NCBI RefSeq assembly: GCF_015352955.1
Contig: NZ_JACYOX010000001.1
Coordinates: forward strand, 124,001 to 188,000
From: Noviherbaspirillum soli
GTDB taxonomy: Bacteria > Pseudomonadota > Gammaproteobacteria > Burkholderiales > Burkholderiaceae_D
Length of the DNA stretch: 64,000 bases
Direction: 5' to 3'
The translations under genes were made by a program, and so were the position numbers. The stretch's first letter is position 1. Every line of letters begins with the position of its first letter. Of the stretch, positions 27,661 to 37,429 are shown one piece after another. The notes under the pieces were generated by a model. It had not been told where the DNA came from, ran no database searches, and worked only from the letters and a program-made list of their open reading frames with translations.

Positions 27661-28029
27661 ATGGAAAAATTCTTTTTTGTGTGCGGCGCCGTATCGGCAT
27701 TCATCGGCGTGGCCGCCGGCGCATTCGGCGCGCATGGCCTGAAGCAGCGGCTGGATGCCGACATGATGGCCGTGTTCGAAGTCGGCGTGCGCTACCAGAT
27801 GTACCACGCGTTCGCGCTGATCGCCACCGCCTGGGCAATCAGCCGCTGGCCCGGCAGCCTGGCCAGCAGCGCCGGCTATCTGTTCATCGCTGGCACCGTG
27901 GTGTTTTCCGGCAGCCTTTATCTGCTCAGCCTGTCGGGCATACGCTGGCTGGGCGCCATCACGCCGCTGGGCGGACTGGCCTGGCTGGCCGCCTGGGCCT
28001 GCCTGGCCTGGGCTGTGCTCAAAGGCTGA
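27661..28029 (+). CDS. DUF423 small membrane protein (YgdD family)
   Basis: A 122-residue inner-membrane protein with four predicted helices. It begins MEKFFFVCGAVSAFIGVAAG, followed by the family motif AFGAHGLKQRL, YHAFALIATAW and a final GGLAWLAAWACLAW. The function of the family is unknown. A much longer in-frame reading upstream was rejected because the family N-terminus starts exactly at 27661. Confidence 0.92.
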   Translation: MEKFFFVCGAVSAFIGVAAGAFGAHGLKQRLDADMMAVFEVGVRYQMYHAFALIATAWAISRWPGSLASSAGYLFIAGTVVFSGSLYLLSLSGIRWLGAITPLGGLAWLAAWACLAWAVLKG

Positions 28030-28063
28030 AAACCCGCCGGCCGGGCGGTTGCCCAAGACATTC

Positions 28064-30901
28064 TCACTGCAGCAGCTTCAGCCCTGGCGGCAGGGTGTCG
28101 CCCAGCATCCGGCGTTCGTCGGCTTCTTCGAGTTCCACCACTTCCAGCACCATCGCGCTCCAGGCCGGTGCCGCCTGTGCCATGCGCAGGCGCTCGGCGA
28201 CCCGCTGGCGCAGCGTGTCCGGCAGGTCGCGGCTGCGGTCGCCCGTCAGGCGGGCAATGTGGGCCGCGGCGAATGCGGCCGGCTCGATGCGGCGCCAGTC
28301 CAGCGTGAGCAGCCATTCCAGCCAGGCCGATGCCGCTTCCACCGGCGCGACTTCATGCGCGCTGCCATGCACCGGCACCCGGGCGCCGACCCGGCCCAGG
28401 GCCCACAGCATCAGGCGCTGGTCGGGTTGCGCCTGCAACTGTTCCAGCAGCCAGTCGCCAATCTCGACCTTGTAGGCGCCGGGAATGCGTTCCAGCGACG
28501 CCGCCAGCCGCAGCATGTCGTCCAGCCCGCCCGGCGTCAGCGTCGGCGGACGGCGCTTGCGCTCCCGTTCATCCGCCTGCACGTTGAAGGCAAAATCCTC
28601 CAGCAGCCGCAGCTGCGCCTCGGCCGGCAGCCCGGCCGCCACGCGCCGCCACAGCGTCCACCACTCGGCGCATACCTGGCTGTCGGCGCGGTGCTGCGCG
28701 CCTTCCGGGAAAATGGTCCACAGTTGCTCGATGCGCCAGTCGTCGAGCGGATAGCCGATGCCGGGACGCATGCAGTAGCCGGCGAGGTTGAGCCACAGCC
28801 GTTCATGGTCGGCCGAGCGGCGCCTGCCGCGCACGCCTTTCCATAGCACGTCGTAGAGCTTGCGCAGCAGCGGCAGGTCCCAGCGTTCGCGGCTGCCGAG
28901 GAGCTTTTCCAGCTGCAGGCGCAGTTGCCGGATCTCCTTGGGCGGCAGGTTCTGGCCGCGCTGGATGAAGACGCGCTCGATTCTCTGCACCGCGTCCGCA
29001 AATCCGGGCGGCAGCCTGGCTTCGCCTGACTCCGGCCCCGCTTCCACGCCGCGCAGCTGAAACTCCAGCTCCCAGCGCCGCGCCGGATCATGCGCGGCCA
29101 CGCAAGCCACCTGCAGCGTGCCCAGTTCCGTCAGCATGCTGGCCAGCCGCACTTCCATCTCCTGCTTCCCGCGGCCCTGGTCTGCCGGCAGCACCGCTGC
29201 CAGCGGCGGCAGGCGCTGCGCGTCGATGGCCGACAGGTCGACCAGTTCGCCGGCGGTGGCCGCACCCGTGGACGCGGCAAGGTGAAAACGCACCGGCTGG
29301 CCCAGGCGCAGGCCAAAAATCCGTTCCTCCAGCAGCAGTTCCGCGCCAGGCTGGCTGCCGCGCGGCAGGATGCAGACGGCCGGCTCGCCACCCTGCTGGC
29401 TGCCTTCCAGTGCCAGGAAATAACTGCGGGCGGCGCCGCCGCCGATCTTCTGCGCCTGGCCGCGCCGCGCCAGTCCGTGGGCCACCGCGCCGCGCGCGAC
29501 GGCCACATCGGGGTCGTCGTTGTGAAGCAGGGTCAATGGCGCGCCGCGCCATGCCTGCAGCACGTCGATCAGCCGCTCCGACAGCGCCGCGGCGCGGAAC
29601 ACGCCGCCGTTGAGCAGCAGCGTGTCGGGCATCGCCGGAGTGTTTTGATCGTCCGCTTCCAGGCCCAGGGCATGCCGCGCATCGGCCGCATGCTGCTGCA
29701 GAAAGCCGGCCAGGTGGCGGGTGATGGCTGCATCGCTGGCATAGGGCAAGCCGAATTCCACCAGGCCGCCGCGCCGCGCCCGGCTGTTTTCATCCGCCGC
29801 CACGCGCGGGAAAAAGCCGTCCACCAGCAGTTGCCGCACTTCCTCCCGGCCCAGTTCCACCGAACGCGCCGCGCCCACCAGGCGGCTGCCGCCGCCCAGC
29901 AGCGTGACCGGCGCCTGCTCCGGTGCGTCCGCCGCGAGCAGCTGTTCCTTGGCCGCGCGGCAGCGCTCCATCAGCTGCGACATGCGGCTGGCCGACAGCT
30001 TCTGCGGCGCGCTGCCCGGCTGCGGCGGATGCAGCCGCGACTCCGCCAGATGGGCCAGCACCAGGTCCATGTTGTCGCCGCCCAGCATCAGGTGCTGGCC
30101 GACGCCGATGCGGTCCAGCACCGGCTGGCCGTTGTCCATCGCCACCCGGATCAGGCTGAAATCGGTGGTGCCGCCGCCGACGTCGGCCACCAGGATCAGG
30201 CGGCTCTGCGCCAGGTCTTCGGCCAGCCGGTCGCGGTGCCGGTGCAGCCAGTCATGCAGCGCCGCCTGCGGTTCCTCCACCAGGTGCAGCCGCGGCAGGC
30301 CGGCCAGGCGCGCCGCCTGCACCGTCAGCGCCCGGGCGCCTTCGTCGAAGGAAGCCGGGATGGTCAGCACCACGTCCTGGCGTTCCAGCGGATGCTGCGG
30401 GAAATGCGCATTCCAGGCGCTCCTGACATGCGCCAGGTAGCTCGCGCTGGCGTCCAGCGGCGATATCTTCGCCACGTCGTCGGGCGCGCCCCAAGGCAGG
30501 ATGGGCGCAGTGCGATCCACCGCCGCATGCGACAGCCAGCTCTTGGCGGACGACACCAGCCGCCCCGGCACCTGGGCGCCGAGCCGGCGCGCAAGCTGGC
30601 CGATCACCTCCGGCTCGTCGGCCTGGCTCCAGGGCAGGCGCAGCGCGCCCGGCGCAAACTCGCCGGCGGCCGGATGGTAGCGCAGCGAAGGCAGCAGCGG
30701 CTCGGCCCGCACCTCGCCCGGCGCCACCAGCTGCTCGATGGCGAACAGCCGTACCGCGTCGTCGCCGGGGGCGGCGTAGGCGACGACGGTGTTGGTGGTG
30801 CCGAGATCGATGCCGACGATATAGGCGCTCGCCGGGGCGCGCTGGCGCGGCTCGCCGCCGCCCCGCCTCCCGGCGCCGCGTTCAGGCGCCTGTTTCGCCA
30901 T
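28064..30901 (-). CDS. Hsp70-family protein with long C-terminal extension (third gene of DUF2760/Hsp70 module)
   Basis: A 945-residue Hsp70 relative. The ATPase domain is intact: YIVGIDLGTTNTVVAY, VADVGGGTTDFSLI, LLGGGSRLVG and LLLNGGVF. After about residue 560 it differs from DnaK: there is no recognisable lid and instead about 350 residues of Trp/Arg-rich alpha-helical sequence, which I associate with DUF3731. It starts 2 bases after the stop of the other Hsp70, so the genes are co-translated. No DnaJ or GrpE gene is nearby. Function is unknown. Confidence 0.88.
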   Translation of the reverse strand: MAKQAPERGAGRRGGGEPRQRAPASAYIVGIDLGTTNTVVAYAAPGDDAVRLFAIEQLVAPGEVRAEPLLPSLRYHPAAGEFAPGALRLPWSQADEPEVIGQLARRLGAQVPGRLVSSAKSWLSHAAVDRTAPILPWGAPDDVAKISPLDASASYLAHVRSAWNAHFPQHPLERQDVVLTIPASFDEGARALTVQAARLAGLPRLHLVEEPQAALHDWLHRHRDRLAEDLAQSRLILVADVGGGTTDFSLIRVAMDNGQPVLDRIGVGQHLMLGGDNMDLVLAHLAESRLHPPQPGSAPQKLSASRMSQLMERCRAAKEQLLAADAPEQAPVTLLGGGSRLVGAARSVELGREEVRQLLVDGFFPRVAADENSRARRGGLVEFGLPYASDAAITRHLAGFLQQHAADARHALGLEADDQNTPAMPDTLLLNGGVFRAAALSERLIDVLQAWRGAPLTLLHNDDPDVAVARGAVAHGLARRGQAQKIGGGAARSYFLALEGSQQGGEPAVCILPRGSQPGAELLLEERIFGLRLGQPVRFHLAASTGAATAGELVDLSAIDAQRLPPLAAVLPADQGRGKQEMEVRLASMLTELGTLQVACVAAHDPARRWELEFQLRGVEAGPESGEARLPPGFADAVQRIERVFIQRGQNLPPKEIRQLRLQLEKLLGSRERWDLPLLRKLYDVLWKGVRGRRRSADHERLWLNLAGYCMRPGIGYPLDDWRIEQLWTIFPEGAQHRADSQVCAEWWTLWRRVAAGLPAEAQLRLLEDFAFNVQADERERKRRPPTLTPGGLDDMLRLAASLERIPGAYKVEIGDWLLEQLQAQPDQRLMLWALGRVGARVPVHGSAHEVAPVEAASAWLEWLLTLDWRRIEPAAFAAAHIARLTGDRSRDLPDTLRQRVAERLRMAQAAPAWSAMVLEVVELEEADERRMLGDTLPPGLKLLQ

Positions 30902-30903
30902 GC

Positions 30904-32760
30904 CTAGTCCGGACGGGCGCCGCGGACGTCGAATTCGACATTCCAGCGGGCGCTGCCGTCGCGCGGCACGGCAGCCAGTTCCAGCGTGCCGGTCTCGCTG
31001 ACGCGTGCCTGCAGCCGCACCTCAACCACCTGGCCGGGCTGGCGGCCGTCGGCTGGCAGCGTGGCCTGGATCTCGTCGAGTTCCTGCAGCTCGTCCGGCT
31101 GCCAGTAGTCGAGCAGGGCGCCGATCTGGTCCTGCCTGCGCACCGTGGAGCCGAAGAAGCGGAAATGCACAGGCTCGCCGACCACCAGGCCGAATTCCTG
31201 GTCCAGCACCGCGGCCTCGCTGCCTTCCTCCATGCCGAACGGCGCCACGCACAGCGCCTGGATCGGCGGCTCCATGCCGGGAATGGCCGGCATCGCCGAT
31301 TCCACCGCCACATAGTAGGCCGCAGCCGTGCCGCCACGGATGCGCACGCCGCGTCCGCGCCGCACATGGCCGTAGTAGGCGGCGCCGCGCGCCACGGCGA
31401 GGTCGAGGTCGGCGCCGGCCAGCAGCCGCGCCGCCGGCGCGTTTTCCGCGGCCAGCCAGCTGTTTACCGTGTCCAGCGTGCGCTGGGCCAGCAGCTCGGA
31501 CTTGAAGATGCCGCCGTTGAACAGCACTGCGGTGGGGTGCAGAAAGCTTGCGCCCGGATGCTGGGGGGCGAAGCCGGCCAGTTCCGCGGTCGCGCCCTGC
31601 TGGCGGCCGAGGAAGGCGGCCAGGTGGCGGGTGATCGCCGCATCCTGGGCAAAGGGCAGGCCGATCTGGGTCAGGCCGGCGCGGGTGCGCGAGGCCGGGC
31701 GGGCCGACGCGTCCACCTGCGGGAAGAAGCCTTCCAGGATGGTGGCCGCGACTTCCTCGCGCGTGAGTTCGGTGCGGATCGAGCCGCCGATCAGCTTGGC
31801 GCCGCGGCTGGGCACCACCACCGGCAGCGATGCCAGCGATGGGTCGGACAGCAGGCTTTCCTTGGCGGCGCGGCAGGCGTGGGTCAGCGAGCGCATCTGC
31901 CACGGGTCGAGCTGGGTGCCGGCGGCGGCCAGCTTGCGGGCCACGCCATAGGCCAGGGTCAGGTCCATGTTGTCGCCGCCGAGCAGGATGTGGTCGCCCA
32001 CCGCCACCCGGTGCAGTTCCAGGTTGCCGTCGCGCTCCAGCACCGCGATCAGCGAAAAGTCGCTGGTGCCGCCGCCGACGTCGACCACCAGGATGATGTC
32101 GCCGGTGCGCACTTCCTTGCGCCAGTTGCCGCCGCTGCCCTGTATCCAACTGTAGAGCGCCGCCTGGGGCTCTTCCAGCAGGGTCAGGTGTTCGTAGCCG
32201 GCGGCGCGCGCCGCCTCGGCGGTGAGTTCGCGGGCGGCCGGGTCGAACGATGCCGGGATGGTCACCGTCACATCCTGCGCGTCGAACGGCGCGTCGGGAT
32301 GGGCATGGTTCCAGGCCTGCTTCAGATGGTCGAGATAGCGGATCGACGCTTCCACCGGCGACACCCTGGCCAGGTCGGCCGGCGCATCCACCGGCAGGAT
32401 GCCGGCGCGCCGGTCCACGCCCGGATGCGAAAGCCAGCTCTTGGCCGACGACACGAGGCGGATCGGCGTGGTCGCTCCGCGGCTGCGGGCGAACTCGCCG
32501 ACCGCATAGGCCTGGCTGTCGGTCCAGGGCAGCGCCAGCGCGCCGGCCGGCAGTTCGTCCGCATGCGGCAGGTAGAGGAACGAGGGCAGCAGCGGCAATG
32601 ACTCGACCGAGCCCGGCCCGGTCAGCTGCGGCAGCGCCAGCACGCCGTGGCTGGTCTTTTCGCCATCGGAAGCGGCGCTGTCGACATAGGCCAGCGCGCT
32701 ATGGGTGGTGCCGAGGTCGATGCCGATGCAGTAGCGCGGCGCGTTCGCGGTGTCGTTCAC
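30904..32760 (-). CDS. Hsp70-family protein (second gene of DUF2760/Hsp70 module)
   Basis: A 618-residue DnaK-like ATPase: IGIDLGTTHSALAYV near the N-terminus, VVDVGGGTSDFSLIAV in the middle, VLFNGGIFKSELL in the adenosine region, then a beta-rich end (VEVRLQARVSETGTLELAAV) like an Hsp70 substrate domain but without the helical lid. The start overlaps the DUF2760 stop as ATGA, and the stop is 2 bases from the next Hsp70. Tandem non-canonical Hsp70s with DUF2760 form a recurring operon whose role is not established. Confidence 0.9.
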   Translation of the reverse strand: MNDTANAPRYCIGIDLGTTHSALAYVDSAASDGEKTSHGVLALPQLTGPGSVESLPLLPSFLYLPHADELPAGALALPWTDSQAYAVGEFARSRGATTPIRLVSSAKSWLSHPGVDRRAGILPVDAPADLARVSPVEASIRYLDHLKQAWNHAHPDAPFDAQDVTVTIPASFDPAARELTAEAARAAGYEHLTLLEEPQAALYSWIQGSGGNWRKEVRTGDIILVVDVGGGTSDFSLIAVLERDGNLELHRVAVGDHILLGGDNMDLTLAYGVARKLAAAGTQLDPWQMRSLTHACRAAKESLLSDPSLASLPVVVPSRGAKLIGGSIRTELTREEVAATILEGFFPQVDASARPASRTRAGLTQIGLPFAQDAAITRHLAAFLGRQQGATAELAGFAPQHPGASFLHPTAVLFNGGIFKSELLAQRTLDTVNSWLAAENAPAARLLAGADLDLAVARGAAYYGHVRRGRGVRIRGGTAAAYYVAVESAMPAIPGMEPPIQALCVAPFGMEEGSEAAVLDQEFGLVVGEPVHFRFFGSTVRRQDQIGALLDYWQPDELQELDEIQATLPADGRQPGQVVEVRLQARVSETGTLELAAVPRDGSARWNVEFDVRGARPD

Positions 32761-33344
32761 AGCTCCACCTCCGCCGGCGCCAGCACATGCACGTTGTGGC
32801 CGTCGGCCACTTTCGGCAGATGCACGTCGGTGGCGCGCCAGCCGCGATGGCCGACCACGCCATTGAACGGCGCGCTGCCGACCACGTTGCCGGTCAGGCG
32901 GATCGCCGAGGCGTCGAAGCCGGGACTGACGGTGATCTGGCTGCCTTCGGTCTCGCGCAATACCGGCTCGATCATGAAATGCTCGCGCAGCACCTTGCGG
33001 CAGCCCTCGTGCACCACACGGGCGGCGGCGCCGATATCGGCGTCGGAATAGGCGGACAGGTCTTCGGTGGCGAAATCGATCAGGCGCGCATCGCGCTGCA
33101 GCATGCCCAGCAGCTGCAATGCGGCGTCGGGCGAGGCTTCCTTCAGGATGCGCAGCGCCGGCTTCGGCTCGGCCGGTGCGGCAGGCGCAGCAGGCTGCGG
33201 CGCTACGTCGTGCTCAGGCAGCTTGTCGATCCGGCCGGCATAGTCGGGATTGCCCACAATCTTGAAAAAGGCGCCGAATGCGAGCGACACACGGCTGAAA
33301 AAAGACGGGCGGGAAGGCGCGCCGCCAGGGTTGGGCTTGTTCAT
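32757..33344 (-). CDS. DUF2760 domain protein (first gene of DUF2760/Hsp70 module)
   Basis: A 195-residue protein. The N-terminus FFSRVSLAFGAFFKIVGNPDYA is followed by an Ala/Pro-rich linker. The conserved DUF2760 core lies at about residues 65-195 (ALQLLGMLQRDARLIDFATEDL, AARVVHEGCRKVL, ending HVLAPAEVEL). AAGGAA is spaced properly before the ATG. It is the promoter-proximal gene of the trio and overlaps the next start by 4 bases. A role as co-factor or substrate adaptor for the two Hsp70s is inference. Confidence 0.88.
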   Translation of the reverse strand: MNKPNPGGAPSRPSFFSRVSLAFGAFFKIVGNPDYAGRIDKLPEHDVAPQPAAPAAPAEPKPALRILKEASPDAALQLLGMLQRDARLIDFATEDLSAYSDADIGAAARVVHEGCRKVLREHFMIEPVLRETEGSQITVSPGFDASAIRLTGNVVGSAPFNGVVGHRGWRATDVHLPKVADGHNVHVLAPAEVEL

Positions 33345-33563
33345 TTGCTATTCCTTTGTATCTCGACAAGCGGGGGATTATGTCAGAAGCGCGCCAGATG
33401 CGAGTTGATCCGGCGGAAATCGGCGCTGTTGGCTCGCTGTTGAACAATACTCACCAGCGCGTGCGTTGTCGGGCATTTCGTTCTGTGAGAGGCTACATGA
33501 TAAATTCGCATCGACTTTTTTCCAACTCATCCGTGCCTGCCGCCCGGCCTGCCGCTCAATGCA

Positions 33564-34493
33564 ATGAATTCCGACGATCTCCAGTGCTTCATCGAAGTGG
33601 CCGGCTGCGGCAGTCTTTCACGGGCCGCGGTGGCGCTGGGCAGCGACCAGTCCACGGTGAGCCGCCAGATGGCGCGGCTGGAAAGCGCCACCGGCGTGCG
33701 GCTGCTGCACCGCAACGGCCGCGGCGTGGCCCTGACCGAAGCCGGCGAAGCGCTCCTGGCCCATGCCCGCCGCATCGCCGCCAGCATAGTTGAAGCGCGC
33801 GACGCGGTGCAGGCCTTTTCCGACGCGGGACCGTCGCAGGTCGTGATCGCGGCCCAGCCCACGATTGCCCGCATGAGCTTCGCCGCCGTCGGCCGGGTGG
33901 TCAGGCAGCGCTTCCCGCGCACCCGCCTGCGTTTCGTGGAAGGCCTGGGCAGCCACATGCTGAACTGGCTGGCCGACGGCGAAATCGACCTCGCCCTGCT
34001 GTATCTGCCATCGCATGCCGGCGCCCTGAAGGTGGACAGGCTGCTGCGCGAACCGCTGCATCTGGTGGCGCCGCCGTCCTTCACCCACATCGGCGCCGAC
34101 TTCCCGGTGCGGCACCTGGCCGAAGTGCCGCTGATCCTGCCGAGCACCCATCATGGCCTGCGGCTGCTGGCCGAATCGCTGGCGCAGAAGGCGGGCATCC
34201 GGCTCGATATCGCGATGGAATGCGACACCTCGACCAATGTCAGCCGGCACCTGGTGGAACAGGGCTATGGCTGCACGCTGTTGCCGCTGGCCGCCGTGGC
34301 GGAAGAGACTGCGCAGGGCCGGCTGCGCACCGCGCGCCTGGTGGAACCGGACGTGGTGCGCGACGTCGTGATCGCCAGCGCCCGCAACCGGCCGCCGGTG
34401 CCGCATCTGTGGGACATCACCCAGGCGCTGCGGCATGAAATGGCGCAGATCGTCGCCGTCGGCGGCTGGCCGGATGCGTCGCTTGCCGATTGA
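33564..34493 (+). CDS. LysR-family transcriptional regulator
   Basis: A 309-residue regulator with the N-terminal winged helix (MNSDDLQCFIEVAGCGSLSRAAVALGSDQSTVSRQMARLE) read directly, followed by a periplasmic-binding-like effector domain from about residue 90. It precedes, on the same strand, a ThDP enzyme and a hydroxyacid dehydrogenase and probably controls them. The gap to the ThDP gene is 143 bases. The effector is unknown. Confidence 0.92.
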   Translation: MNSDDLQCFIEVAGCGSLSRAAVALGSDQSTVSRQMARLESATGVRLLHRNGRGVALTEAGEALLAHARRIAASIVEARDAVQAFSDAGPSQVVIAAQPTIARMSFAAVGRVVRQRFPRTRLRFVEGLGSHMLNWLADGEIDLALLYLPSHAGALKVDRLLREPLHLVAPPSFTHIGADFPVRHLAEVPLILPSTHHGLRLLAESLAQKAGIRLDIAMECDTSTNVSRHLVEQGYGCTLLPLAAVAEETAQGRLRTARLVEPDVVRDVVIASARNRPPVPHLWDITQALRHEMAQIVAVGGWPDASLAD

Positions 34494-34636
34494 TCCCGAC
34501 CTCCCGAATCCATGCATGGCAGAAATGCGAAAAATCCCGCGCTTGCGGGTCCTGCATCCATGACAATTCGGCACAGTCGATAAAACATCACGCGCATCCG
34601 GCGCGGCAACCCAAATTCACTTGAAGGCGATGGCCC

Positions 34637-36331
34637 ATGAACAACAGCGAATCTTCCCTGAACTCCGGCAATGCCACCCAGGACGCGCAACGCAGCGGCG
34701 GCCGCATCCTGGTCGACGCACTGCGCATACACGGCGTGGACCGCCTTTTCTGCGTGCCGGGCGAGAGCTATCTCGACGTGCTAAACGCGCTGCATGACAC
34801 GCCCGAAATCGACACCATCGTCAGCAAGCATGAGGGCGCGGCATCCAACATGGCCGAAGCCGACGGCAAGCTGACCGGCCGGCCCGGCATCTGCTTCGTC
34901 ACGCGCGGTCCCGGCGCCACCCATGCCAGCTGCGGCGTGCACATCGCCTTCCAGGACTCGACGCCGATGATCCTGTTCATCGGCCAGGTGGCGCGCGAGC
35001 ACCGCGGCCGCGAAGCCTTCCAGGAAGTCGACTATGTGCAGATGTTCGGGCCGCTGGCGAAGTGGGTGGCCGAGATCGACGACATCCGCCGCATACCGGA
35101 ATTCGTGGCCCGCGCCTTCCAGTGCGCCACCTCGGGCCGTCCCGGCCCGGTGGTGCTGGCGCTGCCGGAAGACGTGCTGGACGGCAGCGCCGCGGTGGCC
35201 GACGCGCCGGCTTACCGGCCGGTATCGGCTGCCGCCTCGGCCGAGGACGAAGCCGCGCTGGCCGCCGAACTGGCCAAGGCCAGGCGGCCGCTGGTCATCG
35301 TTGGCGGCTCGAACTGGAGCGCCCAGGCCGCCGCCGACCTGGCCGAATTCGCCGCCGCCTGGAACCTGCCGGTGGCCTGCGCATTCCGCCGCCAGGACAT
35401 CATGGACAACCGCAACGGCCAGTACGCCGGCCACATGAGCCTGGGCATCAATCCGCGCCTGGCCGAGCGGGTGCGCCAGGCCGACCTGGTGCTGGCGGTC
35501 GGCACCCGGCTGGGCGACATCACCACCGACGGCTACAACCACCTGAGCGTGCCGCAGCCGGCGCAGCGCCTGGTGCATATCCATGCCGACGCCAATGAAC
35601 TGGGCCGGGTCTACCAGCCTGCGCTGGCGATCAATGCCGGCGTGACGAACGCCGCCGCGATGCTGCGCCGGCTGCGTCCGACCGCGCACCTTGCATGGAA
35701 TGAATGGACCAGCGCCGCCCGCAGCGACTACCTGGCCTTCACCGAAGTGCCGGCGGTCGATCCGTCCTACCAGGGCGTCGACATGGGGCGCGTGGTCGAC
35801 ATGCTGGACCAGTCGCTGCCCGACGAAGCCATCCTGACCAATGGCGCCGGCAACTACAGCGTCTGGCTGCACCGCTTCTACCGCTACCGCCAGAACCGCA
35901 CCCAGCTGGCGCCCACCTGCGGCGCGATGGGCTATGGCTTTCCGGCGGCGATCGCGGCCAAGCTGCGCCATCCGGAACGCGACGTGGTCTGCTTCGCCGG
36001 CGACGGCTGCTTCCTGATGTATCCGCAGGAGCTGGCAACGGCAGTGCAGTACGGCGCGCCGTGCATCGTCATCGTGGTCAACAACGGCATGTACGGCACG
36101 ATACGGATGCACCAGGAGAAACGCTTCCCTGGGCGCATCAGCGCCACCGGCATCCACAACCCCGACTTCGTCTCGATGGCGCACGCCTTCGGCGCCTACG
36201 GCGAATTGGTGGAGACGGCCGACGCGTTCGAGTCCGCCTTCGCCCGCGCCCGCGCCAGCGGCAAGCCGGCGCTGCTGGAGCTGCGCACCGATCCGCGCCA
36301 GATCACGCCCGCGATGCGCCTGAAGGACTGA
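34637..36331 (+). CDS. ThDP-dependent enzyme, acetolactate-synthase-like
   Basis: A 564-residue three-domain ThDP enzyme. The PYR domain holds the catalytic Glu in SKHEGAASNMAEADGKLTG and the RGPGATHASCG segment. The central domain follows. The PP domain holds the ThDP/Mg motif (GDGCFLMYPQELATA ending IVIVVNN). It resembles IlvB-like enzymes of unknown specificity more than true acetolactate synthase, and no regulatory subunit gene is adjacent. It is followed 63 bases later by a 2-hydroxyacid dehydrogenase, so oxo-acid carboligation or decarboxylation coupled to reduction is plausible. Confidence 0.87.
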   Translation: MNNSESSLNSGNATQDAQRSGGRILVDALRIHGVDRLFCVPGESYLDVLNALHDTPEIDTIVSKHEGAASNMAEADGKLTGRPGICFVTRGPGATHASCGVHIAFQDSTPMILFIGQVAREHRGREAFQEVDYVQMFGPLAKWVAEIDDIRRIPEFVARAFQCATSGRPGPVVLALPEDVLDGSAAVADAPAYRPVSAAASAEDEAALAAELAKARRPLVIVGGSNWSAQAAADLAEFAAAWNLPVACAFRRQDIMDNRNGQYAGHMSLGINPRLAERVRQADLVLAVGTRLGDITTDGYNHLSVPQPAQRLVHIHADANELGRVYQPALAINAGVTNAAAMLRRLRPTAHLAWNEWTSAARSDYLAFTEVPAVDPSYQGVDMGRVVDMLDQSLPDEAILTNGAGNYSVWLHRFYRYRQNRTQLAPTCGAMGYGFPAAIAAKLRHPERDVVCFAGDGCFLMYPQELATAVQYGAPCIVIVVNNGMYGTIRMHQEKRFPGRISATGIHNPDFVSMAHAFGAYGELVETADAFESAFARARASGKPALLELRTDPRQITPAMRLKD

Positions 36332-36394
36332 CGCCATCCGTCCAAAGACGATACGCCTGCATAAACACACAACGACACAGACAGGGAACGAGAC

Positions 36395-37375
36395 ATGAAC
36401 ACGGAACGAAAACAGGTGCTGGCATTTCGCGCATTGCCGCCGGACCAGCTGGCGCGCATCAGCGCGCTGCATGAGGTCACGGTGGCCGATCCCGGCATTG
36501 CGGCGCAGCGTGCCGCCTTCGAGGAAGCGCTGCCGCATGCGCAGGGCATGATCGGCTCGGTCTTCCCGGTGGATGCGGCCATGCTCGCCCGCGCGCCGCG
36601 GCTGGAGGTCATCTCCAGCATCTCGGTCGGCGTGGACAACTATGCTTTGCCCGTATTGCATGAGCGCGGCATCGTGCTGTGCCACACGCCCGGCGTGCTG
36701 ACCGAAACCACCGCCGACACGCTGTTCGCGCTGGTGATGGCGACCAGCCGGCGCCTGGTCGACCTGGCGCAGCTGGTGCGGGAGGGCGGCTGGAAGGGCA
36801 ATATCGGCGCGGACCTGTTCGGCTGGGACGTGCATGGCAAGACGCTGGGCATCCTGGGCTACGGCCGCATCGGCCAGGCGGTGGCGCGCCGGGGCGCGCT
36901 GGGCTTCGGCATGCCGGTGCTGTACCACGCGCGCCGTCCGCATGAACTGCCGGAGCTCGCGGGCCGCGCGCAGCATGCGCCGCTGGAGACCGTGCTGGCG
37001 CAGTCCGATATCGTGGTGGTGACATTGCCGCTGTCGAATGAAACCCGCGGCCTGATGGGAGAGCGCCAGTTCGCAACCATGAAGCCAGGCGCGATCTTCA
37101 TCAACGGCGCGCGCGGCGCCATCGTCGATGAGGACGCCTTGCTCGCAGCGCTGGACAGCGGCCACCTGCGCGCGGCCGGCCTTGACGTGTTCGCCACCGA
37201 GCCGCTGCCGCTGGACTCGCCGCTGCGCCGCCATCCCAAGGTCACGCCGCTGCCGCATGTGGGCTCGGGCACGCACGAGACCAGGCATGCGATGGCGGAA
37301 CTGGCGACAACCAACTTGCTGCGGGCGCTGGCGGGGGAGGAGCCGGTGGCGAGGTATGCGACCGGCGGTGCGTAG
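36395..37375 (+). CDS. D-2-hydroxyacid dehydrogenase (GhrB/glyoxylate reductase-like)
   Basis: A 326-residue NAD(P)-dependent reductase. The Rossmann motif LGYGRIG (LGILGYGRIGQAVA), catalytic Arg in NGARGAIVDE, Glu in DVFATEPLP and His in PLPHVGSGT are all present. Preference for NADPH or NADH cannot be read with certainty. It probably reduces glyoxylate, hydroxypyruvate or a related oxo acid, possibly the product of the ThDP enzyme encoded just upstream. Confidence 0.9.
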   Translation: MNTERKQVLAFRALPPDQLARISALHEVTVADPGIAAQRAAFEEALPHAQGMIGSVFPVDAAMLARAPRLEVISSISVGVDNYALPVLHERGIVLCHTPGVLTETTADTLFALVMATSRRLVDLAQLVREGGWKGNIGADLFGWDVHGKTLGILGYGRIGQAVARRGALGFGMPVLYHARRPHELPELAGRAQHAPLETVLAQSDIVVVTLPLSNETRGLMGERQFATMKPGAIFINGARGAIVDEDALLAALDSGHLRAAGLDVFATEPLPLDSPLRRHPKVTPLPHVGSGTHETRHAMAELATTNLLRALAGEEPVARYATGGA

Positions 37376-37392
37376 AAAACGCCGTGAGCGGC

Positions 37393-37416
37393 GGGGCTCA
37401 TCGCATGAGCCCCTTT
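37393..37416. terminator. Hairpin after the hydroxyacid dehydrogenase gene
   Basis: GGGGCTCAT (37393-37401) pairs perfectly with ATGAGCCCC (37405-37413), followed by TTT. It separates convergent genes. Confidence 0.75.
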
Positions 37417-37429
37417 CATGCAGGCAGCG

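Noticed and set aside
29090-30907. Long plus-strand frame opposite the Hsp70 gene
   Set aside because: Antisense shadow typical of high-GC DNA; His/Gln/Arg-rich sequence without domain pattern.
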